From: Dechloromonas hortensis
GTDB taxonomy: Bacteria > Pseudomonadota > Gammaproteobacteria > Burkholderiales > Rhodocyclaceae
DNA length: 64,000 nucleotides
Direction of reading: 5' to 3'
Assembly: GCF_009469765.1 (NCBI RefSeq)
Contig: NZ_SSSQ01000002.1
Span: forward strand, 124,001-188,000
Shown here: positions 40,618-51,038 of the stretch, one piece after another
Layout: each line of letters starts with the position of its first letter
Position numbering within the stretch: the stretch's first letter is position 1
Made by a program: the position numbers and the translations under genes
Notes under the pieces: model-generated
The model's input: only the letters and a program-made list of their open reading frames with translations
Databases searched by the model: none
Told to the model about the DNA's origin: nothing

Positions 40618-41328
40618 ATGAGCAAACGCATGGTTCAATTCAGTATCTATCGCTACGATCCGGACAAGGACGACGCGCCCTACATGCAGGACATCTCGGT
40701 TGAACTGGAGCCGACTGACCGCAAGTTGCTGGATGCGTTGACCAAGCTGAAGGCCAAGGACGACGCGATTTCCTACCGTCGTTCCTGCCGCGAAGGTGTT
40801 TGTGGTTCTGATGCCATGAACATCAACGGCAAGAACGGTCTGGCCTGCCTGACCGATATCGACAGCCTGAAGCAGCCTATCGTGCTGCGTCCGCTGCCCG
40901 GTCTGCCTGTCATTCGCGACCTGATCGTCGATATGACCCAGTTCTTCAAGCAGTACCACTCGATCAAGCCCTACCTGATCAACAACGATCCGGCTCCGGA
41001 ACGCGAGCGTCTGCAGTCGCCAGAAGATCGTGAAGAGCTGAACGGCCTGTACGAGTGCATTCTGTGCGCCTGCTGCTCGACCTCCTGTCCGTCGTTCTGG
41101 TGGAACCCGGACAAGTTCGTCGGCCCGGCTGGCCTGCTGGCTGCTTACCGCTTCATCGCCGATACGCGCGACCAGGCGACCAACGAGCGTCTCGACAATC
41201 TCGAAGATCCGTATCGTCTGTTCCGTTGCCATACCATCATGAATTGCGTTGACGTATGTCCGAAGGGTCTGAACCCGACCAAGGCCATCGGCAAGATCAA
41301 GGACATGATGGTTCGTCGCGCCGTCTGA
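40618..41328 (+). CDS. sdhB: succinate dehydrogenase iron-sulfur subunit
   Basis: The 236-residue subunit has three Fe-S centres. SCREGVCGSDAMNINGKNG begins the [2Fe-2S] motif and GLAC completes it, CILCACCSTSCPS serves the [4Fe-4S] cluster, and NCVDVCPKGLNP serves the [3Fe-4S] cluster. The start is ATG 40618 with GGAG at 40607-40610. It passes electrons from SdhA to the quinone site. Its stop overlaps the sdhE start by 1 nt. Confidence 0.96.
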   Translation: MSKRMVQFSIYRYDPDKDDAPYMQDISVELEPTDRKLLDALTKLKAKDDAISYRRSCREGVCGSDAMNINGKNGLACLTDIDSLKQPIVLRPLPGLPVIRDLIVDMTQFFKQYHSIKPYLINNDPAPERERLQSPEDREELNGLYECILCACCSTSCPSFWWNPDKFVGPAGLLAAYRFIADTRDQATNERLDNLEDPYRLFRCHTIMNCVDVCPKGLNPTKAIGKIKDMMVRRAV

Positions 41329-41570
41329 TGGAACGAAAGGACTACGAACGCCTGCGTTGGCGCTGTATCCGTCGTGCCTTGCTCGAACTCGATATCACGC
41401 TGACGCGTTTTCTTGATAACGGTTTCGACAAGCTCAACGATGAGGAACAGCAGGCGTTCGTGGAACTTGCCGATATGGAGGATTACGATCTCTGGGACTT
41501 GATCAACGGCAAGGCAGAGATTGATGATCCTCGCTTGGCGCCCGTTGTGGCGTTGCTTCGTAAGAGTTGA
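41328..41570 (+). CDS. sdhE: succinate dehydrogenase FAD assembly factor
   Basis: The 80-residue helical protein overlaps sdhB by 1 nt (TGATG). It matches SdhE/YgfY in size and in the N-terminal RLRWRCIRRALLELDITL region, followed by an acidic C-terminal half (DDPRLAPVV). SdhE helps attach FAD to SdhA. The usual RGxxE motif reads R-A-L-L-E here: the conserved glycine is replaced by alanine, while the glutamate is kept. Confidence 0.88.
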   Translation: MERKDYERLRWRCIRRALLELDITLTRFLDNGFDKLNDEEQQAFVELADMEDYDLWDLINGKAEIDDPRLAPVVALLRKS

Positions 41571-41653
41571 GTAAGGTTTGCATTTTAAATTTCGAATGTT
41601 TACCGCTTTTTTGGCATTGCAGTGACAACCAACACCTGAAAAGGGAATAATCC

Positions 41654-42952
41654 ATGACGACCGAACGCAAGGCAACTTTGACAATTGACGGACAGGCTCC
41701 CGTCGATTTCCCGATCATGTCCCCGACGCACGGCAACGACTGCGTCGATATTCGCACGCTGGGTGCCAAGACCGGTTTGTTCACCTACGACTCCGGTTTT
41801 CTCTCCACCGCCAGTTGCAAGTCCAAAGTAACCTTTATCGACGGCGATAAAGGCGAACTGCTGTACCGTGGTTACCCCATCGAGCAGTTGGCTGAAAACT
41901 GCAACTTCCTCGAAGTCACCTACCTGCTGAAGAACGGTGAACTGCCGAACGCCAAGCAAAAGAACGATTTCGAAAAGACCATCAAGAACCACACCATGGT
42001 TCACGAGCAACTCGCCAAGTTCTTCTCCGGCTTCCGTCGCGATGCGCATCCGATGGCCGTGATGACCGGTGTCGTCGGCGCTCTGTCCGCCTTCTACCAC
42101 GACGCCATGGACTTTTCCGATGCCGAGCACCGCAACGTCAGCTTCAACCGCCTGGTTGCCAAGCTGCCGACCATCGTTGCTATGGCCTACAAGTACAACA
42201 CCGGTGCGCCGTTCATGTATCCGGATAACGAACTGGATTACACCGCCAACTTCATGCGCATGATGTTCGGCAATCCGTGCGAGAAGTATGTGCCGAATCC
42301 GGTTCTTGTTCGTGCGCTCGATACCATCTTCACGCTGCATGCCGATCACGAGCAGAATGCCTCGACCTCGACCGTGCGTCTGGCCGGCTCTTCGGGTGCC
42401 AATCCGTTTGCCTGTATCGCTGCCGGTATCGCCTGTCTGTGGGGTCCGGCGCACGGTGGTGCCAACGAGGCCTGCCTGCAGATGCTGGAAGAAATCGGCG
42501 ACGTTTCGCGCGTTCCAGAATTCATTGCCCGTGCTAAGGACAAGAACGATTCCTTCAAGCTGATGGGCTTCGGTCACCGCGTCTACAAGAACTTCGACCC
42601 GCGTGCCACGCTGATGCGCAAGGTTTGCAACGAAGTGCTGACCGAGCTTGGCCTGCAAAATGACCGCCTGTTCAAGCTGGCTATGGAACTTGAGCGTATC
42701 GCTCTGGAAGATCCGTACTTCGTCGAGAAGAAGCTCTACCCGAACGTGGACTTCTACTCCGGCATCGTTCAGAAGGCCATTGGCATTCCGACCGAAATGT
42801 TCACCTGTATCTTTGCGCTGGCTCGCACGGTTGGCTGGATGACGCAGTGGGAAGAAATGATTACCGATCCGGAATACAAGATCGGTCGTCCGCGTCAGTT
42901 GTACATTGGCGCCGCCAAGCGCGACGTTGTACCGCTTGCCCAACGCGGCTAG
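41654..42952 (+). CDS. gltA: citrate synthase
   Basis: The 432-residue type II (hexameric, NADH-sensitive-type length) enzyme has [15 protein letters not shown], the catalytic-His region [14 protein letters not shown], and the C-terminal Asp/Arg region around [11 protein letters not shown]. It condenses oxaloacetate with acetyl-CoA at the entry to the TCA cycle. It lies 83 bp after sdhE in the sdh operon. A strong terminator follows. Confidence 0.96.
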   Translation: MTTERKATLTIDGQAPVDFPIMSPTHGNDCVDIRTLGAKTGLFTYDSGFLSTASCKSKVTFIDGDKGELLYRGYPIEQLAENCNFLEVTYLLKNGELPNAKQKNDFEKTIKNHTMVHEQLAKFFSGFRRDAHPMAVMTGVVGALSAFYHDAMDFSDAEHRNVSFNRLVAKLPTIVAMAYKYNTGAPFMYPDNELDYTANFMRMMFGNPCEKYVPNPVLVRALDTIFTLHADHEQNASTSTVRLAGSSGANPFACIAAGIACLWGPAHGGANEACLQMLEEIGDVSRVPEFIARAKDKNDSFKLMGFGHRVYKNFDPRATLMRKVCNEVLTELGLQNDRLFKLAMELERIALEDPYFVEKKLYPNVDFYSGIVQKAIGIPTEMFTCIFALARTVGWMTQWEEMITDPEYKIGRPRQLYIGAAKRDVVPLAQRG

Positions 42953-42956
42953 AATA

Positions 42957-42988
42957 GAAAAAGGCGGCCGTATGGCCGCCCTTTTTTT
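42957..42988 (+). terminator. terminator of the sdh-gltA operon
   Basis: GGCGGCC (42963-42969) pairs with GGCCGCC (42974-42980) around a GTAT loop, followed by seven T. Flanking A and T runs extend the stem. Confidence 0.92.
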
Positions 42989-43056
42989 ACCCGCAAAGCC
43001 TGATCGCTTTGCAGCCCGCAGCTACAGAGAAAGACAATACCCTCAAGGGGACGCCT

Positions 43057-45891
43057 ATGACTACGATGAATAACCTGTTCGACAGCACGATGTTTTTCGG
43101 CGGCAATGCGCCGTTTGTAGAAGAGCTGTACGAAAACTATCTCGATGATCCGACCTCGGTTCCGGCCGAGTGGCGCGATTACTTTGACCGCCTGGCCCAG
43201 ATGCCGGGCTTTGTTGCACGTGACGTTGCGCATGCTCCCGTCATTGCGGCCTTTGCCGAGCTCGGCAAGGATGGTGGTTTCAAACCGGCGGCGCCGACCG
43301 GTGGCGATAACAAGAAGCAATCGGCCGTCGGTCAGCTGGTTACGGCCTACCGCTCGATGGGAACCCGCTGGGCTGATCTGGATCCGCTGAAGCGTCTGGC
43401 TCGCCCGAAAATTGAAGAGCTGGAGCCGTCCTTCTATGGCTTTTCCGATGCCGATCTCAACCAGACCTTCAATGTCGGTTCCCTGAAGGGCCTGCCGGAC
43501 AATGCCAAGTTCGGTGATATTCTGGAAACCCTGAAGCAGACTTACTGCGGCACGATCGGTGTTGAATACATGTACATGACGGAGTACACCGAGAAGCGCT
43601 GGTTGCAAGAGCGCCTCGAAAACATCCGTTCGCGTCCGAACTACTCGGCCGACCAGAAAAAACGCATTCTGGAGCGGTTGACCGCAGCCGAAACGCTCGA
43701 ACGCTACCTGCACACCAAATACGTCGGCCAGAAGCGCTTCTCGCTCGAAGGCGGCGAGTCGCTGATCGTCGCCATGGATGAAACCATCCGCACCGGCGGC
43801 ACGGTCGGTATCGACGAAATCGTCATCGGCATGGCTCACCGTGGCCGTCTGAATGTTCTCGTCAACACGCTGGGCAAGGCACCGTCCATGCTCTTCGCCG
43901 AATTCGAAGGCAAGAAAAAGGTCGATCTGTCGGCTGGCGACGTCAAGTACCACATGGGCTTCTCGTCCGATGTGTCGACCGCCCAAGGGCCGTGTCATTT
44001 GACGCTAGCCTTCAACCCGTCGCACCTTGAAATCGTCAACCCGGTCGTCGAAGGCTCGGTGTACGCTCGCCAGGTCCGTCGTGGCGAAGGCAGCAAGGGC
44101 AAAATCCTGCCGGTTCTGATCCATGGCGACTCAGCGGTGGCCGGTCAGGGTGTCAACCAGGAAATGCTCAACTTTGCGCAGACCCGCGGCTACGGCACGG
44201 GCGGCACGCTGCATATCGTTGTCAACAACCAGATCGGTTTTACGACCAGCGATCCGCGTGATTACCGTTCCGGTCACTACTGCACCGACATCTTCAAGAT
44301 GGCCGATGCGCCGATCTTCCACGTCAATGGCGACGATCCGGAAGCTGTCGCACTGGTCACCCAGATTGCCGTGGAGTTCCGTCAGCAATTCAAGAAGGAT
44401 GTCGTCATCGACATCATCTGCTTCCGCAAGCTCGGTCACAACGAGCAGGACGAGCCGATGGTCACCCAGCCGCTGATGTACAAAATCATCAGCAAGCATC
44501 CGGGTACCCGCAAGCTCTACGGCGACAAGCTGATTGCCGAAGGCGTCCTCGCCGCCGACGGTCCGGATCAGATGATTGCCCAGTATCGCGAACACCTCGA
44601 CAAGGGCGAACTGCTCTACAACCCGGTGCTGGCTGGCTACAAGCATCCGAACATGATCGACTGGACGCCGTTCCTGACCAAGAACTACATCGAAACCTGC
44701 GATACCTCGGTGCCGATGAAGGAATTGAAGCGCCTGGCCGAACGCCTGACCGCGCTGCCGGACAGCTTCACGCTGCACTCCCGCGTCAAGAAAATCGTCG
44801 AAGACCGGGCCGCCATGGGCGAGGGCAAGCTGCCCGTCGACTGGGGTATGGCCGAGAATCTGGCCTATGCCTCCTTGCTCGTCTCTGGCTATGGCGTTCG
44901 CATCTCCGGTGAAGACGTCGGTCGCGGTACCTTCTTCCACCGCCATGCCGCCTTCCACGACCAGAACCGCAATAGCTGGGACGAAGGCACCTACTACACC
45001 CTGAAGAACCTTCAGGAAAAGCAGGCCGGCTTCCAGTGCTATGACTCCGTTCTTTCGGAAGAAGCCGTGCTTGCTTTTGACTACGGCTACGCCACTGCCA
45101 ACCCATACGAGTTGGTCGTCTGGGAAGGTCAGTTTGGCGACTTCGCCAACGGTGCGCAGGTCGTTATCGACCAGTTCATCGCCTCCGGTGAAGCCAAGTG
45201 GGGTCGTGCTTGTGGTCTGGTCATGCTGCTGCCGCACGGTTACGAAGGCCAGGGGCCGGAACACTCGTCGGCTCGCCTCGAACGCTACATGCAGGCCTGT
45301 GCCGAAATGAACATGGAAGTCTGCGTGCCGTCCAACGCCGCCCAGGTCTTCCACATGCTGCGCCGTCAAGCCGTTCGCATGCAGCGCAAGCCGCTGGTGG
45401 TGATGACGCCGAAGTCGCTGCTTCGCCACAAGGATGCCGCCTCGTCGCTGGAAGATCTGGCGAATGGAGAGTTCCAGCGCGTGATCGGTGAAATCGACAC
45501 GATCGATGCGAAGAAGGTCAAGCGGGTGATTCTCTGTTCCGGCAAGGTCTACTACGATCTGCTGGCCGCCCGTCGCGAGAAGAAGATCACTGATATCGCC
45601 ATCGTTCGTATCGAACAGCTTTACCCGTTCCCGAAAGATTCGCTCGAGAAGGAACTGGCCAAGTACCCGAAAGCCACCGAAGTCGTCTGGTGTCAGGAAG
45701 AGCCGCGCAATCAGGGTGCCTGGTACTGGTTCGCCTCGCGTCATCACCTGGACAGCGGACTGGGCGCCAAGCAGAAGTTGCTGCTGGTTTCCCGCCCGGC
45801 CTCCTCTTCGCCGGCAGTTGGTTACCTGGCCAAGCACAACGAGCAACAAAAGGCACTTATCGAGTCCGCCCTGGGCAAGATCGAGTACTAA
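43057..45891 (+). CDS. sucA: 2-oxoglutarate dehydrogenase E1 component
   Basis: The 944-residue thiamine-diphosphate enzyme starts at ATG 43057 with AAGGGG at 43045-43050. It contains the E1o segments IGMAHRGRLNVL, HGDSAVAGQGVNQE, GDDPEAV and, near the end, CQEEPRNQGAWYW. It decarboxylates 2-oxoglutarate and transfers the succinyl group to the SucB lipoyl arm. It heads the sucA-sucB-lpdA operon. Confidence 0.96.
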   Translation: MTTMNNLFDSTMFFGGNAPFVEELYENYLDDPTSVPAEWRDYFDRLAQMPGFVARDVAHAPVIAAFAELGKDGGFKPAAPTGGDNKKQSAVGQLVTAYRSMGTRWADLDPLKRLARPKIEELEPSFYGFSDADLNQTFNVGSLKGLPDNAKFGDILETLKQTYCGTIGVEYMYMTEYTEKRWLQERLENIRSRPNYSADQKKRILERLTAAETLERYLHTKYVGQKRFSLEGGESLIVAMDETIRTGGTVGIDEIVIGMAHRGRLNVLVNTLGKAPSMLFAEFEGKKKVDLSAGDVKYHMGFSSDVSTAQGPCHLTLAFNPSHLEIVNPVVEGSVYARQVRRGEGSKGKILPVLIHGDSAVAGQGVNQEMLNFAQTRGYGTGGTLHIVVNNQIGFTTSDPRDYRSGHYCTDIFKMADAPIFHVNGDDPEAVALVTQIAVEFRQQFKKDVVIDIICFRKLGHNEQDEPMVTQPLMYKIISKHPGTRKLYGDKLIAEGVLAADGPDQMIAQYREHLDKGELLYNPVLAGYKHPNMIDWTPFLTKNYIETCDTSVPMKELKRLAERLTALPDSFTLHSRVKKIVEDRAAMGEGKLPVDWGMAENLAYASLLVSGYGVRISGEDVGRGTFFHRHAAFHDQNRNSWDEGTYYTLKNLQEKQAGFQCYDSVLSEEAVLAFDYGYATANPYELVVWEGQFGDFANGAQVVIDQFIASGEAKWGRACGLVMLLPHGYEGQGPEHSSARLERYMQACAEMNMEVCVPSNAAQVFHMLRRQAVRMQRKPLVVMTPKSLLRHKDAASSLEDLANGEFQRVIGEIDTIDAKKVKRVILCSGKVYYDLLAARREKKITDIAIVRIEQLYPFPKDSLEKELAKYPKATEVVWCQEEPRNQGAWYWFASRHHLDSGLGAKQKLLLVSRPASSSPAVGYLAKHNEQQKALIESALGKIEY

Positions 45892-45915
45892 TAACTAAAG
45901 CAGAGTGGAGTCATT

Positions 45916-47142
45916 ATGAGCATTATTGAAGTCCAAGTTCCCCAGCTTTCCGAGTCCGTTGCCGAAGGCACGCTGGCATCCTGGAAAAAGAAGATCGGCG
46001 AGGCTGTTGCCCGCGACGAAATTCTGATCGATATCGAAACCGACAAGGTGGTTCTCGAAGTCCCGTCGCCGGGTGCCGGCGTCCTGGTCGAGATCGTCAA
46101 GGGCGACGGTGAAACCGTTGTCTCCGGCGAACTGATCGCCCGCATCGACACCGCTGCTACCGCCGGCGCCGTTGCGCCGGCGGCTGAAGCGCCGAAGGCT
46201 GCTGCTCCGGCTGCCGCTCCGGCACCGGCCGCTGCCGCACCGGCTGGTACGGCTAGCCCGTCCGCCCGCAAGATTCTTGACGAAAAGGGCATCGCTGCTG
46301 CTGACGTCGCTGGTTCGGGCCGCGGTGGTCGTGTCACCAAGGAAGATGCAGTCGCTGCTGCACCAAAGGCTGGCCCGATCGCTGCCCCGGCTGCCGCCAA
46401 GGCTGCGCTGCCGACGCCGCCGGTTGCTGTCGCTCTGGGCGACCGTACCGAACAGCGCGTGCCGATGACCCGTCTGCGTGCCCGTATCGCCGAGCGTCTG
46501 CTGCAGTCGCAGCAAACCAACGCCATTCTGACCACGTTCAACGAAGTGAACATGGGCCCGATGATGGCACTGCGCAAGCAGTACGGTGAGAAGTTCGAAA
46601 AGGCGCACGGCGTCCGTCTCGGCTTCATGGGCTTCTTCGTCAAGGCTGCCTGTGCCGCCCTGCAGAAGTTCCCGGTTCTCAACGCTTCGGTTGATGGCAA
46701 CGACATCGTCTATCACGGCTACATCGACATCGGTATCGCCGTTGGTTCGCCGCGTGGTCTGGTCGTGCCGATCATCCGTAATGCGGATCAGCTGAGCATT
46801 GCCGAAATCGAAAAGAAGATTGCCGAATTCGGCGCCAAGGCCAAGGACGGCAAGCTGACCATCGAAGAACTGACCGGTGGCACCTTCTCCATCTCCAACG
46901 GCGGCATCTTCGGTTCGATGATGTCCACCCCGATCATCAACCCGCCGCAGTCCGCGATCCTCGGCATTCATGCCACGAAGGATCGTGCCATGGTTGAAAA
47001 CGGTCAGGTCGTCGTGCGTCCGATGAACTATCTGGCGATGTCCTACGACCACCGCATCATCGACGGCCGCGAAGCCGTCCTCGGTCTGGTGACCATGAAG
47101 GAAGCGCTGGAAGATCCTTCCCGCCTGCTGCTCGGCGTCTAA
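45916..47142 (+). CDS. sucB: dihydrolipoyllysine succinyltransferase (E2o)
   Basis: The 408-residue protein has an N-terminal lipoyl domain with the lipoylated lysine in [10 protein letters not shown] (about residue 43), an Ala/Pro-rich linker (about 80-115), a peripheral subunit-binding domain ([20 protein letters not shown]) and a catalytic core with [13 protein letters not shown] near the C-terminus. It forms the core of the 2-oxoglutarate dehydrogenase complex. It starts 24 bp after sucA. Confidence 0.96.
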   Translation: MSIIEVQVPQLSESVAEGTLASWKKKIGEAVARDEILIDIETDKVVLEVPSPGAGVLVEIVKGDGETVVSGELIARIDTAATAGAVAPAAEAPKAAAPAAAPAPAAAAPAGTASPSARKILDEKGIAAADVAGSGRGGRVTKEDAVAAAPKAGPIAAPAAAKAALPTPPVAVALGDRTEQRVPMTRLRARIAERLLQSQQTNAILTTFNEVNMGPMMALRKQYGEKFEKAHGVRLGFMGFFVKAACAALQKFPVLNASVDGNDIVYHGYIDIGIAVGSPRGLVVPIIRNADQLSIAEIEKKIAEFGAKAKDGKLTIEELTGGTFSISNGGIFGSMMSTPIINPPQSAILGIHATKDRAMVENGQVVVRPMNYLAMSYDHRIIDGREAVLGLVTMKEALEDPSRLLLGV

Positions 47143-47217
47143 TCGACGTTGCCTGGCGCCAGTGTCCCGTGCAGGGCGCTGGCGCTTTTGCACATCTGAA
47201 ATCTGAAAGGTTTACAC

Positions 47218-48642
47218 ATGTCCAAGCAATTTGACGTGCTCGTTATCGGTGGCGGCCCCGGCGGCTATGTTGCAGCGATCCGCGCTGCCCAGCTCGGCTT
47301 TTCCGCCGCCTGCTGCGAATCGAATCCCTACGCCGACCCGAAGGGCGAACCGCGCCTCGGCGGCACCTGCCTCAACGTCGGCTGCATTCCGTCCAAGGCC
47401 CTGCTGCACACCTCGCACTTGTTCGAGGAAGCCAACCACAGCTTCGAAGCCCAGGGCATCAAGGTCGGCAAAGCGACGATCGACGTGCCGGTGATGAAGG
47501 GCCGCAAGGATACCGTCGTTAGCCAATTGACTTCCGGCATCAAGGGTCTGTTCAAGAAGAACAAGGTGACCCTGCTCAACGGCCACGGTTCCTTCGTTGG
47601 CAAGGAAGGCGACCTGTGGAAGGTCAAGGTTGGCGCCGAGGAAGTGCTGGCCAAGCAGGTCATCATCGCCACCGGTTCCAAGGCCCGTCATCTGCCGGGC
47701 GTGGCGGTTGACCAGAAGATCGTCATGGACAATGAAGGCGCCCTGAACCAGGAATCCGTGCCGAAGAAGCTGGCCATCATCGGTGCCGGTGTGATCGGTC
47801 TGGAAATGGGTTCGGTCTGGCGTCGTGTTGGTGCCGAAGTGACCGTTCTCGAAGCCATGCCGGAATTCCTCGGCGTTGCCGATCAGGACGTCGCCAAGGA
47901 AGCGCTCAAGCTGTTTACCAAGCAGGGGCTGGACATTCATTGCGGCGTCAAGATCGGTGAGATCAAGACCAGCAAGAAGGGGGTTTCGATCGCTTACGAA
48001 ACCAAGGATGGCAAGGCCGAGAAGCTCGAAGCCGATCGTCTGATCGTTTCGATTGGTCGCGTGCCGAATACCGACGGCCTGAACGCTGAAGCAGTTGGCC
48101 TCAAGCTGACCGAGCGCGGCATGGTCGAGGTTGATGGCCATTGCCAGACCAACCTGCCGGGCGTCTGGGCTGTCGGTGATGTCGTGCGTGGCCCGATGCT
48201 GGCGCACAAGGCGATGGAAGAAGCGGTCATGGTCGCCGAGCTGATGGCTGGCCAGGCCGGTCATTGCAACTTCGATACCATCCCGTTCGTCATCTACACC
48301 AGCCCGGAAATCGCCTGGGTCGGCAAGACCGAACAGCAACTCAAGGCCGAAGGCGTTGCCTACAAGGCCGGCAAGATTCCGTTCCTGGCTAACGGCCGGG
48401 CGCTCGGCATGGGCGATCCGTCCGGCTTCGTCAAGATGCTGGCCTGCGCGCAGACCGACCGCATTCTCGGTGTGCACATCATCGGTGCCAATGCTTCCGA
48501 ACTGATTTCCGAAGCCGTTGTGGCGATGGAGTTCGGCGGTGCTTCCGAAGACCTCGCCCGCATCTGCCACGCTCACCCGACGCTGTCGGAAGCGGTGCAC
48601 GAAGCGGCTCTGGCCTGCGACAAGCGCCCCTTGCATTTCTAA
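47218..48642 (+). CDS. lpdA: dihydrolipoamide dehydrogenase (E3)
   Basis: The 474-residue flavoprotein has [19 protein letters not shown] (FAD), the redox disulphide [13 protein letters not shown], a NAD-binding [13 protein letters not shown], and the C-terminal active-site [12 protein letters not shown] of the dimer partner. It reoxidises the lipoyl groups of SucB. It closes the operon, 75 bp after sucB; that gap includes a short GGCGCCAGTG/GCGCTGGCGC inverted repeat near 47154-47186. Confidence 0.96.
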   Translation: MSKQFDVLVIGGGPGGYVAAIRAAQLGFSAACCESNPYADPKGEPRLGGTCLNVGCIPSKALLHTSHLFEEANHSFEAQGIKVGKATIDVPVMKGRKDTVVSQLTSGIKGLFKKNKVTLLNGHGSFVGKEGDLWKVKVGAEEVLAKQVIIATGSKARHLPGVAVDQKIVMDNEGALNQESVPKKLAIIGAGVIGLEMGSVWRRVGAEVTVLEAMPEFLGVADQDVAKEALKLFTKQGLDIHCGVKIGEIKTSKKGVSIAYETKDGKAEKLEADRLIVSIGRVPNTDGLNAEAVGLKLTERGMVEVDGHCQTNLPGVWAVGDVVRGPMLAHKAMEEAVMVAELMAGQAGHCNFDTIPFVIYTSPEIAWVGKTEQQLKAEGVAYKAGKIPFLANGRALGMGDPSGFVKMLACAQTDRILGVHIIGANASELISEAVVAMEFGGASEDLARICHAHPTLSEAVHEAALACDKRPLHF

Positions 48643-48677
48643 ATTCACATCGCCGGCAGTTGATCTGCCCTGGTGTC

Positions 48678-48708
48678 AAAAAGAGCCCGAAATGGGCTCT
48701 TTTTTTTT
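48678..48708 (+). terminator. terminator of sucAB-lpdA
   Basis: AAAGAGCCC and GGGCTCTTT form a stem around GAAAT, followed by a run of T. Confidence 0.92.
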
Positions 48709-48773
48709 GGCCGCTTTATATTCATACTCCAGCAAGGAGGATGGTCGAAAAAACTAAGAGAGGGGAGCAGGGG

Positions 48774-50981
48774 ATGCCGAATATCGATGATGATTGCATT
48801 GCCTTCGTCGAGGACGAGCCGATTGGTCTGGGTAATGATCAGGAAGATTTTTGGTCGATCCTGGTTGTCGATGACGACGAGGATGTGCATCAAGCAACCG
48901 AGTTTGCCCTGAAGGATGTGCTGGTTCTCGGCCGTCGCCTCAAATTCCTACATGCGTACAGCAGCGATGCCGCGATTGACAGTCTGCGTAGGGAGCGCGA
49001 TATCGCCGTGGTACTGCTGGATGTCGTGATGGAGTCGGAGGATGCCGGCTTGCGGGCCGTTGGGCGAATTCGCCATGAGCTTGCACTGGCCAATGTCCGT
49101 ATCATTCTGCGGACCGGGCAACCGGGGTATGCCCCGGAGCTCGATGCGATCAGCAGCTACGACATCAATGACTACAAGACCAAGTCCGAGCTGACCCGCA
49201 ACAAGCTTTATACGACGGTGACGGCGGCGATTCGCTCCTATGACCAGATTCAACGGCTCGATGCCAGTCGGCGCGGCCTGGAGCTGATTATCGATGGTGC
49301 CAATCGTTTCATTGCCGAGCAAGGTTTGCAGGCCTTTGCCGCCGGGGTAATCACGCAGATTGCCGCGCTGCTCGGTGTGCCGCCGGAAGGCATGATGTGC
49401 GCCTGTTCAGGCCCGGGCCAGGATCACTGCGTCGTACTGGCGGCGGCTGGCCGCTACCAGGGCCTGGTCAGTCACTCGCTTGCTGATCTGGGCGAGTCGC
49501 ATGTCAGCCAGATGTTGACGCGTTGCCTGCTGGAGCGCCGCAACCAGTTGGGCGAACGCAGTCTGGCACTCTTTTTTCAAGGGAGTCTCGGCCGCAGTTT
49601 TGCCGCCTATATCGAGTCGACCGCAGCAATCCATGAAATCGATCGCCATCTCCTCGAAGTATTCTGCGCCAACATCGCCATCTGCGGCGACAACGTTGGC
49701 CTGGTCGAGCGTTTGCGCAATACGGCCTATGTCGACCATTTGACCGAACTGCCGAATCGGGCCGCCCAGATCGAAGCGATCGATCGTCAAGTGCATCTGC
49801 CTGGAGCCCGGAGCAAACTGCTCGCTTTGATCGACATTGACCAGTTTTCGGAAACCATCGATGTCTTCGGGTACCGTTTCGGCGACTTGTTGTTGCAGTC
49901 CATTGCCCAGCGTCTTCGTAGCAGCCTGCCATCCGACGTTCATGTGGCGCGCGTCGGCGGTGACGTATTCGGGGTCTATGGCCGCGAAGACATCGTCAAT
50001 CCGGCTGTCTTGCGGGAGATCCTGTTCGATCCCTTTCAAAGTGAAGCCGGCTTCCAGTCCGTATCGTTTTCGCTCGGTTTCGTGCGGGAGGGCGAGGCTC
50101 CAGTCAGCGGCGCCGATCTGTTGCGCAATGCCGCCATTGCGCTGAAGCGGGCCAAGGTGGACGGTACCGGCAACGATGCCTATTACACGGCCGAGGTTGC
50201 CGTGCAGACCCGCGAGCGGGTCAGATTGTTGCAGGACCTGCGGAGCGCTTTCGACAGTCGGCGGCTGTTCATCGCCTATCAGCCTCAGATCGATCTGCTT
50301 AGCGGCCGTGTAGTCGGTGTCGAGGCCTTGTTGCGCTGGCGGAATGAGGCGGGACAATTCATCTCGCCCGACCAGTTCATTCCGGTTGCCGAACAGTCCG
50401 GGCTGATCGTCGGTCTGGGCGCCTGGGTGCTGCGTACCGCACTGGGCGCCCAGCGCAAGTTGGCCGCGGCCGGCTTTAACTTGCGGATGGCGGTGAACGT
50501 ATCGGCCATCCAGTTTCGCCAGCCAGGCTTCATCAGCCTGGTCGAGGCCGCTCTGGCCGATATGCAGGTTGATCCGGCCATGCTTGAACTGGAAATTACC
50601 GAGTCGGTGGCGATGTACGGCTGGGCGCAGGTGCATGAGCGTCTGCAGGGCTTGAAGAAACAGGGAGTTTCGGTCGCAATCGACGATTTTGGTACTGGCT
50701 TTTCCTCGCTTAGCTATCTGGATCGCCTGCCGGCCGATTGCCTGAAAATTGATCGGGCTTTCGTTTCCGCGCTCGATTCGGACCAGTCGGGGGCTCGTAT
50801 TGCCGAAATGGTGATCCAGCTTGGCAAACGCCTCGGCATGCGGGTGCTGGCCGAAGGGGTCGAGGATGCGGCACAACTGCAGACGCTGATCGATCTCGGC
50901 TGCAACGAGGCGCAGGGCTGGTATTACGCCAAGGCGATGCAGGAAGATGAGTTGTCAGGCTGGCTGGCCAGCCGCCGTTAG
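48774..50981 (+). CDS. response regulator with DUF3369, GGDEF and EAL domains (probable c-di-GMP phosphodiesterase)
   Basis: From ATG 48774, with a purine-rich GGGGAG site, the protein has 735 residues. It has a receiver domain (ILVVDDDEDVHQ, phospho-Asp in VVLLDVVMES), a DUF3369 domain (about 150-315), a GGDEF domain (about 320-470) and an EAL domain (about 490-735). The GGDEF signature is degenerate (VGGDVFGVYG), so cyclase activity is doubtful. The EAL catalytic set is complete (GVEALLRW, NVSAIQF, DDFGTGFSSLSYL, EGVE). It probably degrades c-di-GMP under control of an unseen histidine kinase. An ATG at 48741 abuts its own Shine-Dalgarno and is less likely. Confidence 0.9.
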   Translation: MPNIDDDCIAFVEDEPIGLGNDQEDFWSILVVDDDEDVHQATEFALKDVLVLGRRLKFLHAYSSDAAIDSLRRERDIAVVLLDVVMESEDAGLRAVGRIRHELALANVRIILRTGQPGYAPELDAISSYDINDYKTKSELTRNKLYTTVTAAIRSYDQIQRLDASRRGLELIIDGANRFIAEQGLQAFAAGVITQIAALLGVPPEGMMCACSGPGQDHCVVLAAAGRYQGLVSHSLADLGESHVSQMLTRCLLERRNQLGERSLALFFQGSLGRSFAAYIESTAAIHEIDRHLLEVFCANIAICGDNVGLVERLRNTAYVDHLTELPNRAAQIEAIDRQVHLPGARSKLLALIDIDQFSETIDVFGYRFGDLLLQSIAQRLRSSLPSDVHVARVGGDVFGVYGREDIVNPAVLREILFDPFQSEAGFQSVSFSLGFVREGEAPVSGADLLRNAAIALKRAKVDGTGNDAYYTAEVAVQTRERVRLLQDLRSAFDSRRLFIAYQPQIDLLSGRVVGVEALLRWRNEAGQFISPDQFIPVAEQSGLIVGLGAWVLRTALGAQRKLAAAGFNLRMAVNVSAIQFRQPGFISLVEAALADMQVDPAMLELEITESVAMYGWAQVHERLQGLKKQGVSVAIDDFGTGFSSLSYLDRLPADCLKIDRAFVSALDSDQSGARIAEMVIQLGKRLGMRVLAEGVEDAAQLQTLIDLGCNEAQGWYYAKAMQEDELSGWLASRR

Positions 50982-51038
50982 TTCCCGCCGAGTCCGGCTT
51001 TCGCTGCGCGGGCCGGCCTGGCCTGTTAAAATCTGGTC

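Noticed and set aside
44131..45849. 572-codon minus-strand frame opposite sucA
   Set aside because: Antisense shadow; sucA is intact with all E1 motifs.
48741..48776. ATG 48741 as the start of the receiver-GGDEF-EAL protein
   Set aside because: The AAGGAGG sits directly against this ATG, leaving no spacing. ATG 48774 has a better-placed purine-rich site.
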